From Hypericibacter terrae (GTDB taxonomy: Bacteria; Pseudomonadota; Alphaproteobacteria; Dongiales; Dongiaceae): a stretch of 64,000 nt of DNA. Positions within the stretch are counted from its first letter, which is position 1, and every line of letters starts with the position of its first letter. This document shows positions 9,413 through 17,178 of the stretch, in pieces. The DNA lies in assembly GCF_008728855.1 (NCBI RefSeq), contig NZ_CP042906.1, positions 2,542,001 through 2,606,000 on the forward strand, in the 5' to 3' direction. Both the position numbers and the translations under genes were made by a program. The notes below the pieces were generated by a model, which was given only the letters and a program-made list of their open reading frames with translations, was not told the DNA's origin and made no database searches.

Positions 9413-10678
9413 TCACATGTCTGGAATTTTTTGCGGATGATGGTGCGGAGCGGCGCGCGGGTCGAGTTCCGGGGCACCATAGGTGCCGGCGGTCATCGGG
9501 ACGGCCACGTAATTGCTCTGTTCGCGGGCTGAAAGTGCACGCCGCACCAGGATACGCAGCGTGACGAAAGTGGCAATCAGGGAAAGTCCGCCGACCATGA
9601 ACCAGAACAGGCCGAAGGGCCCGAGCCAGCCCATGACGAAACCGGCGACCGTCGGACCGATCGCCGAGCCGAGGCCCCAGGCGAAGAGCAGGCCCGCGCT
9701 GGCGGCGACGAAATCCTGCTTGGCGGTGTAGTCGTTGGTCTGGCCGACGCCCAGGGCATAGAGCGGCGCGGTGGCGCCATCCAGCAGGAACAGCACGACC
9801 AGGAGCGTGAGGAAGGCGGGCGTGTCGAGCGAGGCGACCAGCGCCGCCAGGGCCGCGGCCGAGATCAGCGAGATCAGCATCAGCGGCCGCCGGCCAAAAT
9901 GGTCCGACAGGAATCCGATCGGAAACTGGATGATGAGACCGGCGATGGTCGAGGCGCTGAAGAGGATGGCGAGCTCGCCCGTGCTCAGGCCCACGCGCTC
10001 GGCATAGGCGGGCAAAAGGCCGTAATAGGCCGAGTTGAGCAACCCCGAACCGAAGCAGACCACGACGCCGGTGGGCGAGATGGTGAAGAGCTTGCGGATG
10101 CCGAAATGCACGCGGTCGCCGATCTCGGGATTGCCGACGCGGGTAAGCGCCATCGGGATCAGCGCCGTCGCGAACAGCATGGCGATGATGCAGAACAGGA
10201 TGACCGAGCCGATCCGGTCGTGGAAATTGAGGGCGAGGGGGCTGACGCCGCTCGCGGCCCAGGAGACCGCCATATAGTAGGAAAAGATCCGGCCGCGATT
10301 GTCGTCGGTCGCCTTGTCGTTGAGCCAACTCTCGATCACCACGAACTGGCCCGCGAAGGCGTAGCCCAGCAATCCGCGAAGCGCGATCCAGGCGTAGGGC
10401 TCGTTGAAGATGATATGGCCCAGCGTGGCGTTGCCGGCGACGGCGGCAAAGACCGCGAAGGCGCGGATATGTCCGACGCGATCGATGACCCAGTGGCAGC
10501 TCAACGTGCCCAGCAGAAATCCGGTGAAATAGCCGGAGGTGACGAGGCCGATGAGGCTGGTCGAGACGTTCTTCTGCGCCAGATCGAGGCTGATGAGAGG
10601 CGACAGGACGCCGAGGCCCGCTTCCATGAAAGCGACCGCCAGCAGCACCTGCGTCACCGGTCGGACGCCTTTGAGCAT
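9413..10678 (-). CDS. MFS transporter (YcaD-like)
   Basis: A 421-residue major-facilitator protein with 12 predicted membrane helices. It begins MLKGVRPVTQVLLAVAFM and has the loop motif GFLSDHFGRRPLM between helices of the second quarter (about 230). It resembles the YcaD/TsgA-type carriers that often neighbour amine oxidases. The start at 10678 is preceded by AGGGGAA; an upstream start at 10732 has no such support. It ends one base before the start of the FAD oxidoreductase, so the pair is co-translated and the carrier may import that enzyme's substrate. Confidence 0.8.
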   Translation of the reverse strand: MLKGVRPVTQVLLAVAFMEAGLGVLSPLISLDLAQKNVSTSLIGLVTSGYFTGFLLGTLSCHWVIDRVGHIRAFAVFAAVAGNATLGHIIFNEPYAWIALRGLLGYAFAGQFVVIESWLNDKATDDNRGRIFSYYMAVSWAASGVSPLALNFHDRIGSVILFCIIAMLFATALIPMALTRVGNPEIGDRVHFGIRKLFTISPTGVVVCFGSGLLNSAYYGLLPAYAERVGLSTGELAILFSASTIAGLIIQFPIGFLSDHFGRRPLMLISLISAAALAALVASLDTPAFLTLLVVLFLLDGATAPLYALGVGQTNDYTAKQDFVAASAGLLFAWGLGSAIGPTVAGFVMGWLGPFGLFWFMVGGLSLIATFVTLRILVRRALSAREQSNYVAVPMTAGTYGAPELDPRAAPHHHPQKIPDM

Positions 10679-10781
10679 GGGAATTCCCCTGTATCCGTCG
10701 CCGCAACCTGCCGGCACCGTTCCCGCCGCCATGCTCGCCCGGCGGGCCAGGGCTTGGCAACGGAAAGCGGTTGCACGAACT

Positions 10782-10831
10782 GGCGAGAAATATTCTCGCC
10801 CCCTCCCGCAAGGGGAGGGGGCGAGATTTTT
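10782..10831. terminator. Strong GC-rich hairpin with overlapping alternative hairpin
   Basis: A perfect 14-bp stem pairs 10794-10807 with 10813-10826 (loop GCAAG) and is followed on the plus strand by TTTTT. An 8-bp stem GGCGAGAA/TTCTCGCC (10782-10789 with 10793-10800) uses the same left arm, so the two cannot form together. It lies 16 bases after the stop of the minus-strand acyl-CoA dehydrogenase gene. It may end or protect that transcript, although the T run is on the other strand. Confidence 0.6.
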
Positions 10832-10841
10832 ATCTGATGTG

Positions 10842-12017
10842 CTATTCGATCAATGCCGTCTGGCCGCGCTTGTAGAGGCCGTTGGCGATGATGAGACGCT
10901 GGATCTCGGAGGTTCCCTCCCAGATCCGGTCGACGCGGAGCTCGCGGAAGAAGCGTTCGGCCACGTTCTCGCGCATATAGCCGCGCCCGCCGAAGATCTG
11001 GACCGCGCGGTCGGCGACCCGGTTCGCCATCTCGGAGGCATAGAGCTTGGCGACGGCGCATTGGGCATGGCTCACCTTGACGTCCACGCCGGCGTCGATC
11101 TCCTCGGCCGTGCGATAGGTGATGAGGCGGGCCGCCCAGAGCTCGGTGACGCTGTCCGCCAGCATGAACTGGATTGCCTGGTAATTGGCGATCGGCTGGC
11201 CGTTGGCGTAACGCTCCTTGGCGAAGGCGGTGGCCTCTTCGATGAGGCGCGCCGCGGCCCCGCAGCATCGCGCTGCAATGCCGATGCGCTCATAGCGGAA
11301 CCAGTCATAGGTGAAGCCCATCCCGTCGCCTTCCTCGCCGATGCGATGGGTCACGGGCACCCGCACATCGTTGAACCGATAGATCGGGTGGTGGGCGGCG
11401 TAGTTGTGGGTATAGGCGGGGGTGCGGACCAGCTCGATGCCGGGCGCATCCATGTCGATGAAGAACAGGCAGTGCGCGCCCTTGTGCGATCCCTCGGCCA
11501 GCTTGGCCTGGAAGATGAAGTGATCGGCATGGTTGGCCGAGGTCACATGCCATTTCTCGCCACTGAGGACATAGTGATCGCCCTCGCGCCGCGCCGTGGC
11601 CTTGATGCCGTCGACGTCGGAGCCGGCATCGGCCTCGGTGATAGCGTAGCATTCATGCCGCTCGCCGCGGATGTTGGGCTTTACCCATTTTTCCATCTGG
11701 AAGGGGGAGCAGGCGGCGACCATCCAGGGCGGCGTCGAGCTGTAGCACCAGCCGAGCGCATTGGTGACCTTGCCGATCTCCTCCTGGATCACCGTCTGCT
11801 CCAGCATGGTGAGTTCCTGGCCGCCGAGCGCGCGCGGGATCGCCAGCGCGTGCAGGCCGATCTCGCGCGCCTTCTGCTTGTGGCGCTTGCGGATCTCGGG
11901 CGGCAGCTCGCCGCCATTCATCTCCGCCTGGACCTCATAGGGAATGAGCTCGTCGGTCACGAAGCGGCGGGTCTTTTCCTGCCAGGCGCGGGCGCTGGGC
12001 GGCAGCGGATAGGACAT
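10842..12017 (-). CDS. Acyl-CoA dehydrogenase
   Basis: A 391-residue FAD acyl-CoA dehydrogenase, which oxidises an acyl-CoA at C2-C3 and passes electrons to electron-transferring flavoprotein. The FAD/substrate motifs YAITEADAGSDVDG (about 127-140) and a W-x-V-T-S segment are present. The C-terminus has QIFGGRGYMRE and RIWEGTSEIQR, where Glu367 sits at the catalytic-base position of medium-chain enzymes. The gene starts 22 bases after the Rieske oxygenase stop, with GGAG before the ATG, so the two share an operon. The context suggests breakdown of a CoA ester made from a quaternary amine or fatty acid; the substrate cannot be read from sequence. Confidence 0.9.
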   Translation of the reverse strand: MSYPLPPSARAWQEKTRRFVTDELIPYEVQAEMNGGELPPEIRKRHKQKAREIGLHALAIPRALGGQELTMLEQTVIQEEIGKVTNALGWCYSSTPPWMVAACSPFQMEKWVKPNIRGERHECYAITEADAGSDVDGIKATARREGDHYVLSGEKWHVTSANHADHFIFQAKLAEGSHKGAHCLFFIDMDAPGIELVRTPAYTHNYAAHHPIYRFNDVRVPVTHRIGEEGDGMGFTYDWFRYERIGIAARCCGAAARLIEEATAFAKERYANGQPIANYQAIQFMLADSVTELWAARLITYRTAEEIDAGVDVKVSHAQCAVAKLYASEMANRVADRAVQIFGGRGYMRENVAERFFRELRVDRIWEGTSEIQRLIIANGLYKRGQTALIE

Positions 12018-12039
12018 CGAAGTCTCCAGATCAGAAGGG

Positions 12040-13290
12040 CTAGGGTGCGGGCGATGCGGCTAGCATCGCGCTGTTGGTCGCGGCGATCGTGCCCGGCGCG
12101 GGCGCGCGGCGCAGCTTCGCGACGGGAAAGTGGCGCCGAACCTGGTCATGCAGCTGACGCACGCAGATCTCTTTCTCCGATAGGACTCCCACCTCATAGC
12201 TGCTGCTCTCGAGACCGCGCTGGACGGATTCGATCAGGAAATTGTCCTCGTTGAACACCGGCCAGTTGACGCGCCAGCTGAGATAGCGACAAGCCTTGAG
12301 CCGGCGCTCGAGATCGGTCGGCAGCCCCGCCAGCTTGTAGGACCGTCCGCGCAGGGCGCAGCGTCCCGGCCCCAACGGGACGGCATGGAAATAGTCGATC
12401 TGGTCCGGATAGATGTCGAACCCGATATTCGGCAGCAAGCCATAGAAGGTCCAGGCGCGTTGGCGTTCCGGCGTCAGGTAATCGAGGTCCGGCAGCAGGC
12501 GCTGATAATGCCGCTCGCTCCAGTTGGGGGAGGGCCGGTCGCGGAGCTGGGCCACGGCGCGCGAGACATCGCCGGGCTTCACGTCGAGATCGTAGCTGTT
12601 GCCGAACAGGCGATAGAGTCCGGGGTGGCCGACCGGGACATGATAACCCTCGAGAAAGTTATCCATCATGTTCTTCCAGTCGACCGGGACCTCGATGAAA
12701 TAGAGCTTGTCGCGCGGCTCCATCTCGGGGATGCGGTATTGGTCGAGCTCGGCGGCATAGGGCGCCATGCGCTCGGCGATGCTGGGCCCGCCCTCACGGA
12801 ACTTCACGAACACGAAGCCCTGCCAGATCTCGAACGGCAAGGGGTGAAGCCCGTGGGTCGCCTTGTCGAGACCCGGAAACTGCTTCTCGCCCGGCACGGC
12901 CTTGAGCCGGCCATCGAGCCCGTAGGTCCAGCCATGATAGAAGCAGCGCAGCGCAGCGCCCTCGCAGCGGCCGAAATCGCCACGCGCGACCGCCGCGGCG
13001 CGGTGCCGGCAGACATTGTGGAAGGCGCGGATCTCGCCATCCTCGCCGCGCACCACAAGCGCGCGCTCGCCCAGGAAGTCGAACGTGGCATAGCTGCCGG
13101 CGTCGCGGATCTCGCTCTGATGGCAGACCAGCTGCCATTGATTCAGCAGCAGATGCTCTCGCTCGAGCGCGAAGAACTCCGCGTTGTTATAGGTCCAGGC
13201 GGGAAGGGTCTCGGGCGGCCCGAAGCGCTTGTCCTGCCGAACGACCGGCGCTGGGACGGGGCGATCCTGCGTGGAAACAATGAGGGTCAT
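12040..13290 (-). CDS. Rieske non-heme iron oxygenase, quaternary-ammonium type
   Basis: A 416-residue oxygenase alpha subunit. The Rieske 2Fe-2S ligands are Cys94, His96, Cys116 and His119 (C-x-H ... C-x-x-H). The catalytic iron ligands are His217, His222 and Asp349. The residue that bridges the two centres is Glu214 (NFLEGYHVPVGH) instead of the usual Asp; Glu here is typical of carnitine, choline and betaine oxygenases (CntA, CMO, GbcA). A quaternary-amine substrate is therefore likely. The start at 13290 gives a normal family length; the frame stays open to 14016, but that part overlaps the TetR gene and is noncoding in this frame. A reductase partner is not adjacent. It lies between the TetR regulator (62 bases upstream) and the acyl-CoA dehydrogenase. 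Confidence 0.88.
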   Translation of the reverse strand: MTLIVSTQDRPVPAPVVRQDKRFGPPETLPAWTYNNAEFFALEREHLLLNQWQLVCHQSEIRDAGSYATFDFLGERALVVRGEDGEIRAFHNVCRHRAAAVARGDFGRCEGAALRCFYHGWTYGLDGRLKAVPGEKQFPGLDKATHGLHPLPFEIWQGFVFVKFREGGPSIAERMAPYAAELDQYRIPEMEPRDKLYFIEVPVDWKNMMDNFLEGYHVPVGHPGLYRLFGNSYDLDVKPGDVSRAVAQLRDRPSPNWSERHYQRLLPDLDYLTPERQRAWTFYGLLPNIGFDIYPDQIDYFHAVPLGPGRCALRGRSYKLAGLPTDLERRLKACRYLSWRVNWPVFNEDNFLIESVQRGLESSSYEVGVLSEKEICVRQLHDQVRRHFPVAKLRRAPAPGTIAATNSAMLAASPAP

Positions 13291-13352
13291 GACGGAAGAT
13301 CCTCTGATGTGTTCTGCGAAAGGGGACGACAGGGGGCGCCTGTCGGGCGGCT

Positions 13353-14000
13353 TCAGGCGGTCGCGGCCTGCGCCGGTTGGGGCGGGCGGGCATGAAGCGC
13401 GAACTCGCGGGGAAAGACGCTGGCCAGATAGACGAAGGAGACCCGCTTGAGATCGTCGCGGCTGACCGTCTTGGGATTGGTCAGGAGGTCGAGCCAGAGT
13501 CCGTCGCTCATGGCATTGAAACCCCGCGCGATGGCATCCAGATCGAGCCCGCGATAGCCGCCCCGCTCGGCGATGGCGGCGCAGAGCCCGCGGGTCTGGG
13601 CGAAGAAGCGGGCCGAGATGTCGGCGCAGATCTCCAGATATTCCGGCCGCCAGCGCGCCTCGCCCCAGAAGGCGTACCAGACGGTGAGATGCTTGCGGCT
13701 GGCGATGCGGGGGTTGAAGTCCGCCTCGATGATGGCGGCGAATTGCTCGGCCGGTTCGTCGCCGGCCTGCGCGATGGCCTGCTCGATGAAGCGCTCGTAG
13801 GTGGCCGCCAGATGGCGCAGCGTCGCGACCAGCAGCTCTTCCTTGCTGCGGAAATAGAAGTTCACGATGCCGCTGGAGAGATGCGCCGCCTTGGCGATGT
13901 CGGCGAGTGTGAGGGCGGCAAAACCGTGGCGCGCGATCATGTCGATCGTCGCCTCGATCAGCTGCGTGCGGCGGATTTCCTTGATTTCGGCGCGTCCCAT
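13353..14000 (-). CDS. BetI-like TetR-family transcriptional regulator
   Basis: A 215-residue repressor. An N-terminal helix-turn-helix (about 10-57: TLADIAKAAHLSSGIVNFYF) is followed by a BetI-like ligand-binding domain with LTVWYAFWGEA. BetI proteins sense choline-type compounds. The start at 14000 (MGRAEIKEIRR) is an ATG that aligns with the paralogue at 52691; a TTG at 14036 could add 12 residues. It heads the Rieske/acyl-CoA dehydrogenase operon and is divergent from the crotonase operon. An inverted repeat in the gap is a likely operator. It is clearly homologous to the first 200 residues of the TetR protein at 52691-53800. Confidence 0.87.
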   Translation of the reverse strand: MGRAEIKEIRRTQLIEATIDMIARHGFAALTLADIAKAAHLSSGIVNFYFRSKEELLVATLRHLAATYERFIEQAIAQAGDEPAEQFAAIIEADFNPRIASRKHLTVWYAFWGEARWRPEYLEICADISARFFAQTRGLCAAIAERGGYRGLDLDAIARGFNAMSDGLWLDLLTNPKTVSRDDLKRVSFVYLASVFPREFALHARPPQPAQAATA

Positions 14001-14049
14001 GAAATGAAGTATGCATTTATATATTCCATAATGCAATGAAAATACTGTA

Positions 14050-14081
14050 GATTATGTAATTTATTGAATGATCACATAATC
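14050..14081. promoter_or_regulatory. Candidate TetR operator, inverted repeat GATTATGT/ACATAATC
   Basis: In the AT-rich gap between the TetR gene and the crotonase operon, 8-bp arms (14050-14057 and 14074-14081) form an inverted repeat with 16 bases between. The right half includes TGAATGATCACATAAT (14065-14080), which recurs with one change at 52589-52604, beside the second BetI-like gene. An operator role is inferred. Confidence 0.5.
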
Positions 14082-14223
14082 AATATCTCCAGAAATGGGG
14101 AACCTGGCGGTGTGAAAGGGCAAAGACAAGGCAGAGCCTGCTTGCCTTGCTGCGCCCGGAGCCCACGGTTAGGCTGCGCCGCCCTGGCCCCCCGCGGCCC
14201 CGCTGAGCGGAAAGGATCCTGCC

Positions 14224-14994
14224 TTGCTCGAGATCGTGAATGACGGTGCGGTGCGCACCCTGGCGCTCGATCGGCCCGACGCGCGCAATGCGCTGAGCCT
14301 CTCCTTGCTGAAGGCCCTGCGCGCCGCCTTGGCGGAGGCGGTCGAGGACAATGTGCGCTGCCTCGTATTGACCGGGCGCGGACGCGCCTTCTGCGCCGGC
14401 GCCGACGTCATGGAGTGGTCCGAGGAGGTGGCGCGCGGCGCGACCGATTACGATTGGGTGCCCCAGTCGCATGCGCTGATCCAGGAGATGGCGGCCTTTC
14501 CGGCGCCGACGATCGCGCTGCTGAACGGGGCTGCCGTGGGCGGCGGCCTCGATCTGGCGCTCGCCTGCGATTTCCGCTTCGCCGCCGACAGCGCCAAATT
14601 CATCTGTTCCTATACCAAGGTGGGCTACTCGCCCGATCTCGGCGGGACCTGGCTGATGCCGCGCCTGATTGGCATCGAGGCCGCCAAGCGCTTCGCCTTC
14701 ACCGGCGAGACCTGGCTGGCGCCGGAAGCGCTGCGCCGCGGCCTGATCACGGAAATGCATGGCAGCGATACGCTGCAGACGGCGACCTATGAGTTCGCGA
14801 AGAAGCTCGCGAACGGACCGACGGTCGCGCAGCGCCACACCAAGCGGCTGATGGACAGCGCCGGGGAACGGACGCTGGAGCAGCAGCTTGAAGAGGAGCT
14901 GGCCGCGGGCCGTCTCTGCGCCCAGACCGAGGACCACAAGGAAGGCCTGGCCGCGGCCGTCGAACGCCGCGACCCTAACTTCGTGGGGCGCTGA
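14224..14994 (+). CDS. Crotonase-superfamily protein (enoyl-CoA hydratase/isomerase family)
   Basis: A 256-residue crotonase-fold enzyme acting on a CoA thioester. The oxyanion-hole segments GRAFCAGADV (about 54-62) and NGAAVGGGLDLALACDF (101-117) are intact. The two glutamates of true enoyl-CoA hydratases are changed: Asp110 stands for the first and Tyr130 for the second. Asp138 in SPDLGGTWLMPR matches the acid of isomerases such as PaaG. It is more likely an isomerase or another crotonase than a classic hydratase. The start is TTG, supported by GGAAAGGA at 14209-14216; no ATG fits. First gene of a three-gene operon (5 bases to the next). Confidence 0.85.
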   Translation: MLEIVNDGAVRTLALDRPDARNALSLSLLKALRAALAEAVEDNVRCLVLTGRGRAFCAGADVMEWSEEVARGATDYDWVPQSHALIQEMAAFPAPTIALLNGAAVGGGLDLALACDFRFAADSAKFICSYTKVGYSPDLGGTWLMPRLIGIEAAKRFAFTGETWLAPEALRRGLITEMHGSDTLQTATYEFAKKLANGPTVAQRHTKRLMDSAGERTLEQQLEEELAAGRLCAQTEDHKEGLAAAVERRDPNFVGR

Positions 14995-14999
14995 CACCG

Positions 15000-16166
15000 A
15001 TGCCGCTCGATTTCACGCCGACCGACGAGCAGCGGATGCTGGTCGAGACCGTCCGCACTTTCATGGAGAGGGAGATCTTCCCCCATGAGCGCGAGACCGA
15101 AAGGCTGGGCGAGGTGCCGCCCGAGCTGGGCGAGCAGATCAAGCAGCGCTCGAAGGAATATGGCCTCTATGCCGCCAACATGCCGGCCGAGATCGGCGGC
15201 GGCGGGCTCGATTTCCTGTCGATCGCGATGATGGATCGCGAGATCGGCAAATCGACCTGGGGCCTCTGCGGCTGGATCGGGCGCCCCTCGCAGATCCTCA
15301 ATGCCTGCGAGGGCGAGCAGCGCGAACGCTATCTGCTGCCGTCGATCCGGGGCGAGATCAAGGAAGGCTTCGGCCTGACCGAGCCCAATGCCGGCTCCGA
15401 TGCCATGGGAATCCAGACCCGCGCCGTGCGCGACGGCGACGACTGGATCATTAATGGCAGCAAGCATTTCATCAGCGCGGTGCGGAAGCCGGACTTCATC
15501 ATCCTCTTCGTCGTGACGGGAATGGACGAGACGCCGAAGGGCCCGCGCAAGCGCATCACCTGCTTCCTGGTCGATGTCGGCACGCCGGGCTTCGAGATCA
15601 CGCGCGGGCCCCGTCCGGTCAGCCATCGCACCTATCACAATTACCAGCTGAGCTTCAGCGATGTGCGGGTGCATAAGCGCCAGATCATGGGCGAGGAGGG
15701 CAAGGGTTTCGACCTCGCCGGCTCCTGGCTCGCCAATACGCGCCTGCTGGTGGCTTCCAATTGCTGCGGCAAGGCCGAGCGCGCACTGCAGATCGCCACC
15801 CAGTGGGCCGCCACGCGCAAGCAGTTCGGCCAGACCATCGGCAAGTTCCAGGGCGTCTCCTTCAAGCTCGCCGACATGGCGACCGAGCTCGCGGCCGGCG
15901 ATATGCTGACCCTCCATATCGCCTGGAAATACATGAACGGCACCATGACCAATGGCGATGCCGCCATGGCCAAGGTGTTCTGCTCGGAGATGGCGCAGCG
16001 CGTGACCGATCACGCGATCCAGATCCTGGGCGGCATGGGCCTCATGGACGAGGTGCCGCTCGAGATGCTGTGGCGCGACACCCGCATCGAGCGGATCTGG
16101 GACGGCACCAACGAGATCCAGCGGCATATCCTCTCGCGCGAGCTGCTGCGGCCCTACGAAGCCTGA
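15000..16166 (+). CDS. Acyl-CoA dehydrogenase
   Basis: A 388-residue FAD acyl-CoA dehydrogenase. It has the N-terminal helical domain, the FAD/substrate motif GLTEPNAGSDAMG (about 123-135), the middle beta domain, and the C-terminal helices with RKQFGQTIGKFQGV and QILGGMGLMDE. At the usual catalytic-base position the sequence reads RIWDGTNEIQR, so Asp368 replaces Glu. The paralogue at 10842-12017 keeps Glu there. The gene begins 5 bases after the crotonase stop and is followed by the dienoyl-CoA reductase, consistent with oxidation of an unsaturated or unusual acyl-CoA. Confidence 0.9.
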   Translation: MPLDFTPTDEQRMLVETVRTFMEREIFPHERETERLGEVPPELGEQIKQRSKEYGLYAANMPAEIGGGGLDFLSIAMMDREIGKSTWGLCGWIGRPSQILNACEGEQRERYLLPSIRGEIKEGFGLTEPNAGSDAMGIQTRAVRDGDDWIINGSKHFISAVRKPDFIILFVVTGMDETPKGPRKRITCFLVDVGTPGFEITRGPRPVSHRTYHNYQLSFSDVRVHKRQIMGEEGKGFDLAGSWLANTRLLVASNCCGKAERALQIATQWAATRKQFGQTIGKFQGVSFKLADMATELAAGDMLTLHIAWKYMNGTMTNGDAAMAKVFCSEMAQRVTDHAIQILGGMGLMDEVPLEMLWRDTRIERIWDGTNEIQRHILSRELLRPYEA

Positions 16167-16213
16167 GCCGCGAACGACCGCTGCCAACCGACAACCAAGG
16201 ACTTAGTCTCCCG

Positions 16214-17056
16214 ATGTTTCAGAGCGATCTCCTCAAGGGCAAGCGCATCCTCATCACCGGTGGCGGCACCGGGCTCGGCTATTCGATGGGGCAGCGCTAT
16301 CTGGAGCTGGGCGCGGAGCTGGTGATCTGCGGCCGGCGCACGGAGGTCCTGGCCGAGGCCAAGGCCAAGCTAGAAGCCGAGACCGGCGGCAAGGTCGAGA
16401 CCCATGGCTGCGACATCCGCGATTCCGCGGCGGTCGAGCAGATGCTGGACGCGATCTGGGCGGTGCGTGCGCCCGACGTGCTGGTGAACAACGCCGCCGG
16501 CAATTTCATCGCGCGCAGCGAGGAGCTGTCGCCGCGGGCCGTTGATGCGGTGCTGGGGATCGTGCTCCATGGCAGCGCCTATGCGACGCTCGGCTGCGGC
16601 CGGCGCTGGCTCGCCGGAGGCCACAAGGCCACGGTGCTCAGCATCATCACCACCTATGCCTGGACCGGATCGGCCTATGTCGTGCCCTCGGCCATGGCCA
16701 AGGCCGGGGTCATGGCGATGACCCGCAGCCTGGCGGTGGAGTGGGGTGGGCGGGGCATCCGGCTCAATGCGATCGCCCCCGGGCCGTTCCCGACGCCGGG
16801 CGCCTGGGAGCGTCTGGTTCCCCGGGCGGACCTGGCCGAGGGCTTCGGCACCAAAAATCCTTTGGGCCGGGTCGGAAATCACAGGGAACTCGCGGACCTC
16901 GCGAGCTTTCTTGTCTGTGATGGATCGGGCTATATAAATGGCGAGGTCGTGACCATCGATGGCGGCGAATGGCTGATGGGCGCAGGGCAGTTCAACTTCC
17001 TCAGCGCACTCACCGATCGGGATTGGCAGGCGCTGAAGCCGAAGAAAAAGAGCTAA
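16214..17056 (+). CDS. 2,4-dienoyl-CoA reductase (DECR1-like short-chain dehydrogenase)
   Basis: A 280-residue short-chain dehydrogenase. The NADP-binding motif TGGGTGLG (15-22) and NNAAGNF are present. The active-site segment TTYAWTGSAYVVPSAMAKAG closely matches animal mitochondrial 2,4-dienoyl-CoA reductase; Tyr148 and Lys163 align with the catalytic Tyr and Lys of that enzyme, and Ser stands at the normal SDR tyrosine position, as in DECR. The C-terminal IDGGEWLMGAGQFN also matches. The enzyme would reduce 2,4-dienoyl-CoA with NADPH during breakdown of unsaturated fatty acids. This differs from the usual bacterial FadH iron-sulfur flavoenzyme. The start at 16214 gives MFQSDLLKGKRILIT; third gene of the operon. 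Confidence 0.88.
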   Translation: MFQSDLLKGKRILITGGGTGLGYSMGQRYLELGAELVICGRRTEVLAEAKAKLEAETGGKVETHGCDIRDSAAVEQMLDAIWAVRAPDVLVNNAAGNFIARSEELSPRAVDAVLGIVLHGSAYATLGCGRRWLAGGHKATVLSIITTYAWTGSAYVVPSAMAKAGVMAMTRSLAVEWGGRGIRLNAIAPGPFPTPGAWERLVPRADLAEGFGTKNPLGRVGNHRELADLASFLVCDGSGYINGEVVTIDGGEWLMGAGQFNFLSALTDRDWQALKPKKKS

Positions 17057-17178
17057 ACGCTTATCGATATTGGATTAATTTGGCTTTCCCGAGGCCCACG
17101 GGCTGGCCGATGAAGGATAGACTGCCGCTGCGCCGCGAGGGATCGACCCGCGGTTGCGACAGCGGACAGAGGAGGGCC

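Noticed and set aside
13291-14016. An N-terminal extension of the Rieske oxygenase frame
   Set aside because: It lies over the TetR gene in another frame and adds no known domain; the ATG at 13290 gives the family length.
14017-14048. AT-rich stretch as a sign of recent gene transfer
   Set aside because: It is short and intergenic, and the flanking genes have the same codon use as the rest; a promoter/operator explains it better.
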